NCBI RefSeq assembly: GCF_000003605.2
Contig: NW_003109574.1
Coordinates: forward strand, 119,724 to 170,641
DNA from: Saccoglossus kowalevskii
Taxonomy: Eukaryota > Hemichordata > Enteropneusta > Harrimaniidae
Direction: 5' to 3'
Length of the DNA stretch: 50,918 bases
Shown: piece by piece, positions 50,403 to 50,918 of the stretch
Layout: each line of letters begins with the position of its first letter
Position numbering within the stretch: position 1 is the first letter of the stretch
The notes under the pieces: model-generated
What the model was told of the DNA's origin: nothing
The model's input: only the letters and a program-made list of their open reading frames with translations
Database searches by the model: none
Program-made: the position numbers and the translations under genes

Positions 50403-50918
50403 GTCCCCGTTCGGACGCAGTCCGAAAACGGGGACTTATGTTTTGCCCTGTGTGCGTCCGTGCGTCCGTGCGTCCGTGCGTCCGTGATCACCTGTATCTC
50501 GAACATGCATGGACCGATTGAGTTCAAACTTCACTCATACATCACACATTATATGGGACATATGCACATGCATTTTTTTCATGATCCGATTAACGATAGC
50601 CGAATAGCGGCCATTTTAAGGCCGAAAATGCATCAAAATCGCACATTTTCACCATTCCGGACCCGGATCTCAGTTATGCATGGACGGATTTTGTTCAAAT
50701 TTGGTACATACATTAAACATAATAGGACCTTGATGCACGTCATTTTTTTTTTTGGATCGGGTTCGAAATGGCCGACTGGCGGCCATTTTGTTTTAAAGAA
50801 TTCAGTTCTGGATCCGTATCTGAGACATGCTTGGATTGATCGAGTTCAAACTTCACACACACAAGGTACATCATGTCACAAATATGTATGTGCATTTGTT
50901 TCATGATCTCATTAACGA
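50403..50918 (+). mobile_element. Family D element, cut by window end
   Basis: Complete head GTCCCCGTTCGGAC ... GTCCGAAAACGGGGACT after TTTTATTA, then four CGTCCGTG units, then D monomers with GTTCAAACTTCAC, GATAGCCGAATAGCGGCC and GAAATGGCCGACTGGCGGCC. Of the D copies here it looks the least decayed. Confidence 0.9.

Larger units (their letters stand above)
46902..50918. other. NOL6 intron 21, incomplete; no further exon seen
   Basis: Apart from a family C element and the start of a family D element, this span shows no coding exon. I looked for the expected FGDLALFF-like and VLWKP-like blocks on the plus strand and did not find them. The unique part (48840-50400) is AT-rich with no recognised feature. 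Confidence 0.6.

Noticed and set aside
50358-50906. 182-codon plus-strand frame at the window end
   Set aside because: It lies wholly inside a family D element and translates its CGTCCGTG repeats; other copies of the element have stops in this frame.

Overview
This is a eukaryotic, intron-rich, AT-rich nuclear window with a 50-N assembly gap at 30327-30376. The repeat content points to a marine invertebrate: tandem-repeat elements like the bivalve 'pearl' and Helentron-derived elements, plus DIRS and CR1/L2-type LINE debris. A mollusc or other lophotrochozoan is the best guess, but the sequence alone does not settle the taxon.

Two host genes are recognisable, arranged head to head. On the minus strand (about 13378 down to about 9789) lies an ANKRA2/RFXANK-type ankyrin-repeat gene. 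It has a very long Ser/Asn/Gln-rich N-terminal exon, a small linker exon and two ankyrin exons; its last coding segment is not securely found. On the plus strand (14684 to 46901, continuing past the window) lies NOL6 (Nrap, yeast Utp22), a scaffold of the small-subunit processome. I could place 21 coding exons that join in a single frame of 1087 codons. The C-terminal roughly 85-90 residues lie beyond the window. About 1.3 kb separates the two genes and must hold both promoters.

Beside the ankyrin gene, at 5363-9536, is a 4.2-kb GC-rich DIRS-type tyrosine-recombinase retrotransposon on the minus strand. It is bounded by near-identical 58-bp inverted repeats, is internally deleted and frameshifted, and has lost a catalytic arginine. 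A LINE 3' fragment and two tandem arrays lie further left. The first 4 kb hold no gene I can support.

The introns of both genes are filled with repeats. The most interesting are three families (called B, C and D here), each with about 2 to 6 full or fragmentary copies. They share one architecture with unrelated sequences: a 5' hairpin head just after a T-run and internal tandem monomers. In C and D there is also a tail that repeats one arm of the head, followed by a small hairpin and CTTGTT/TTGTT. Every copy found is in sense orientation to its host gene. Other intronic material includes a set of MITEs sharing TACTGTA...TACAGTA ends, a Harbinger-like MITE, a 33-bp minisatellite made of branchpoint-plus-AG units, and a 39/40-bp array of about 32 units. 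Family comparisons below were made from memory without database searches.
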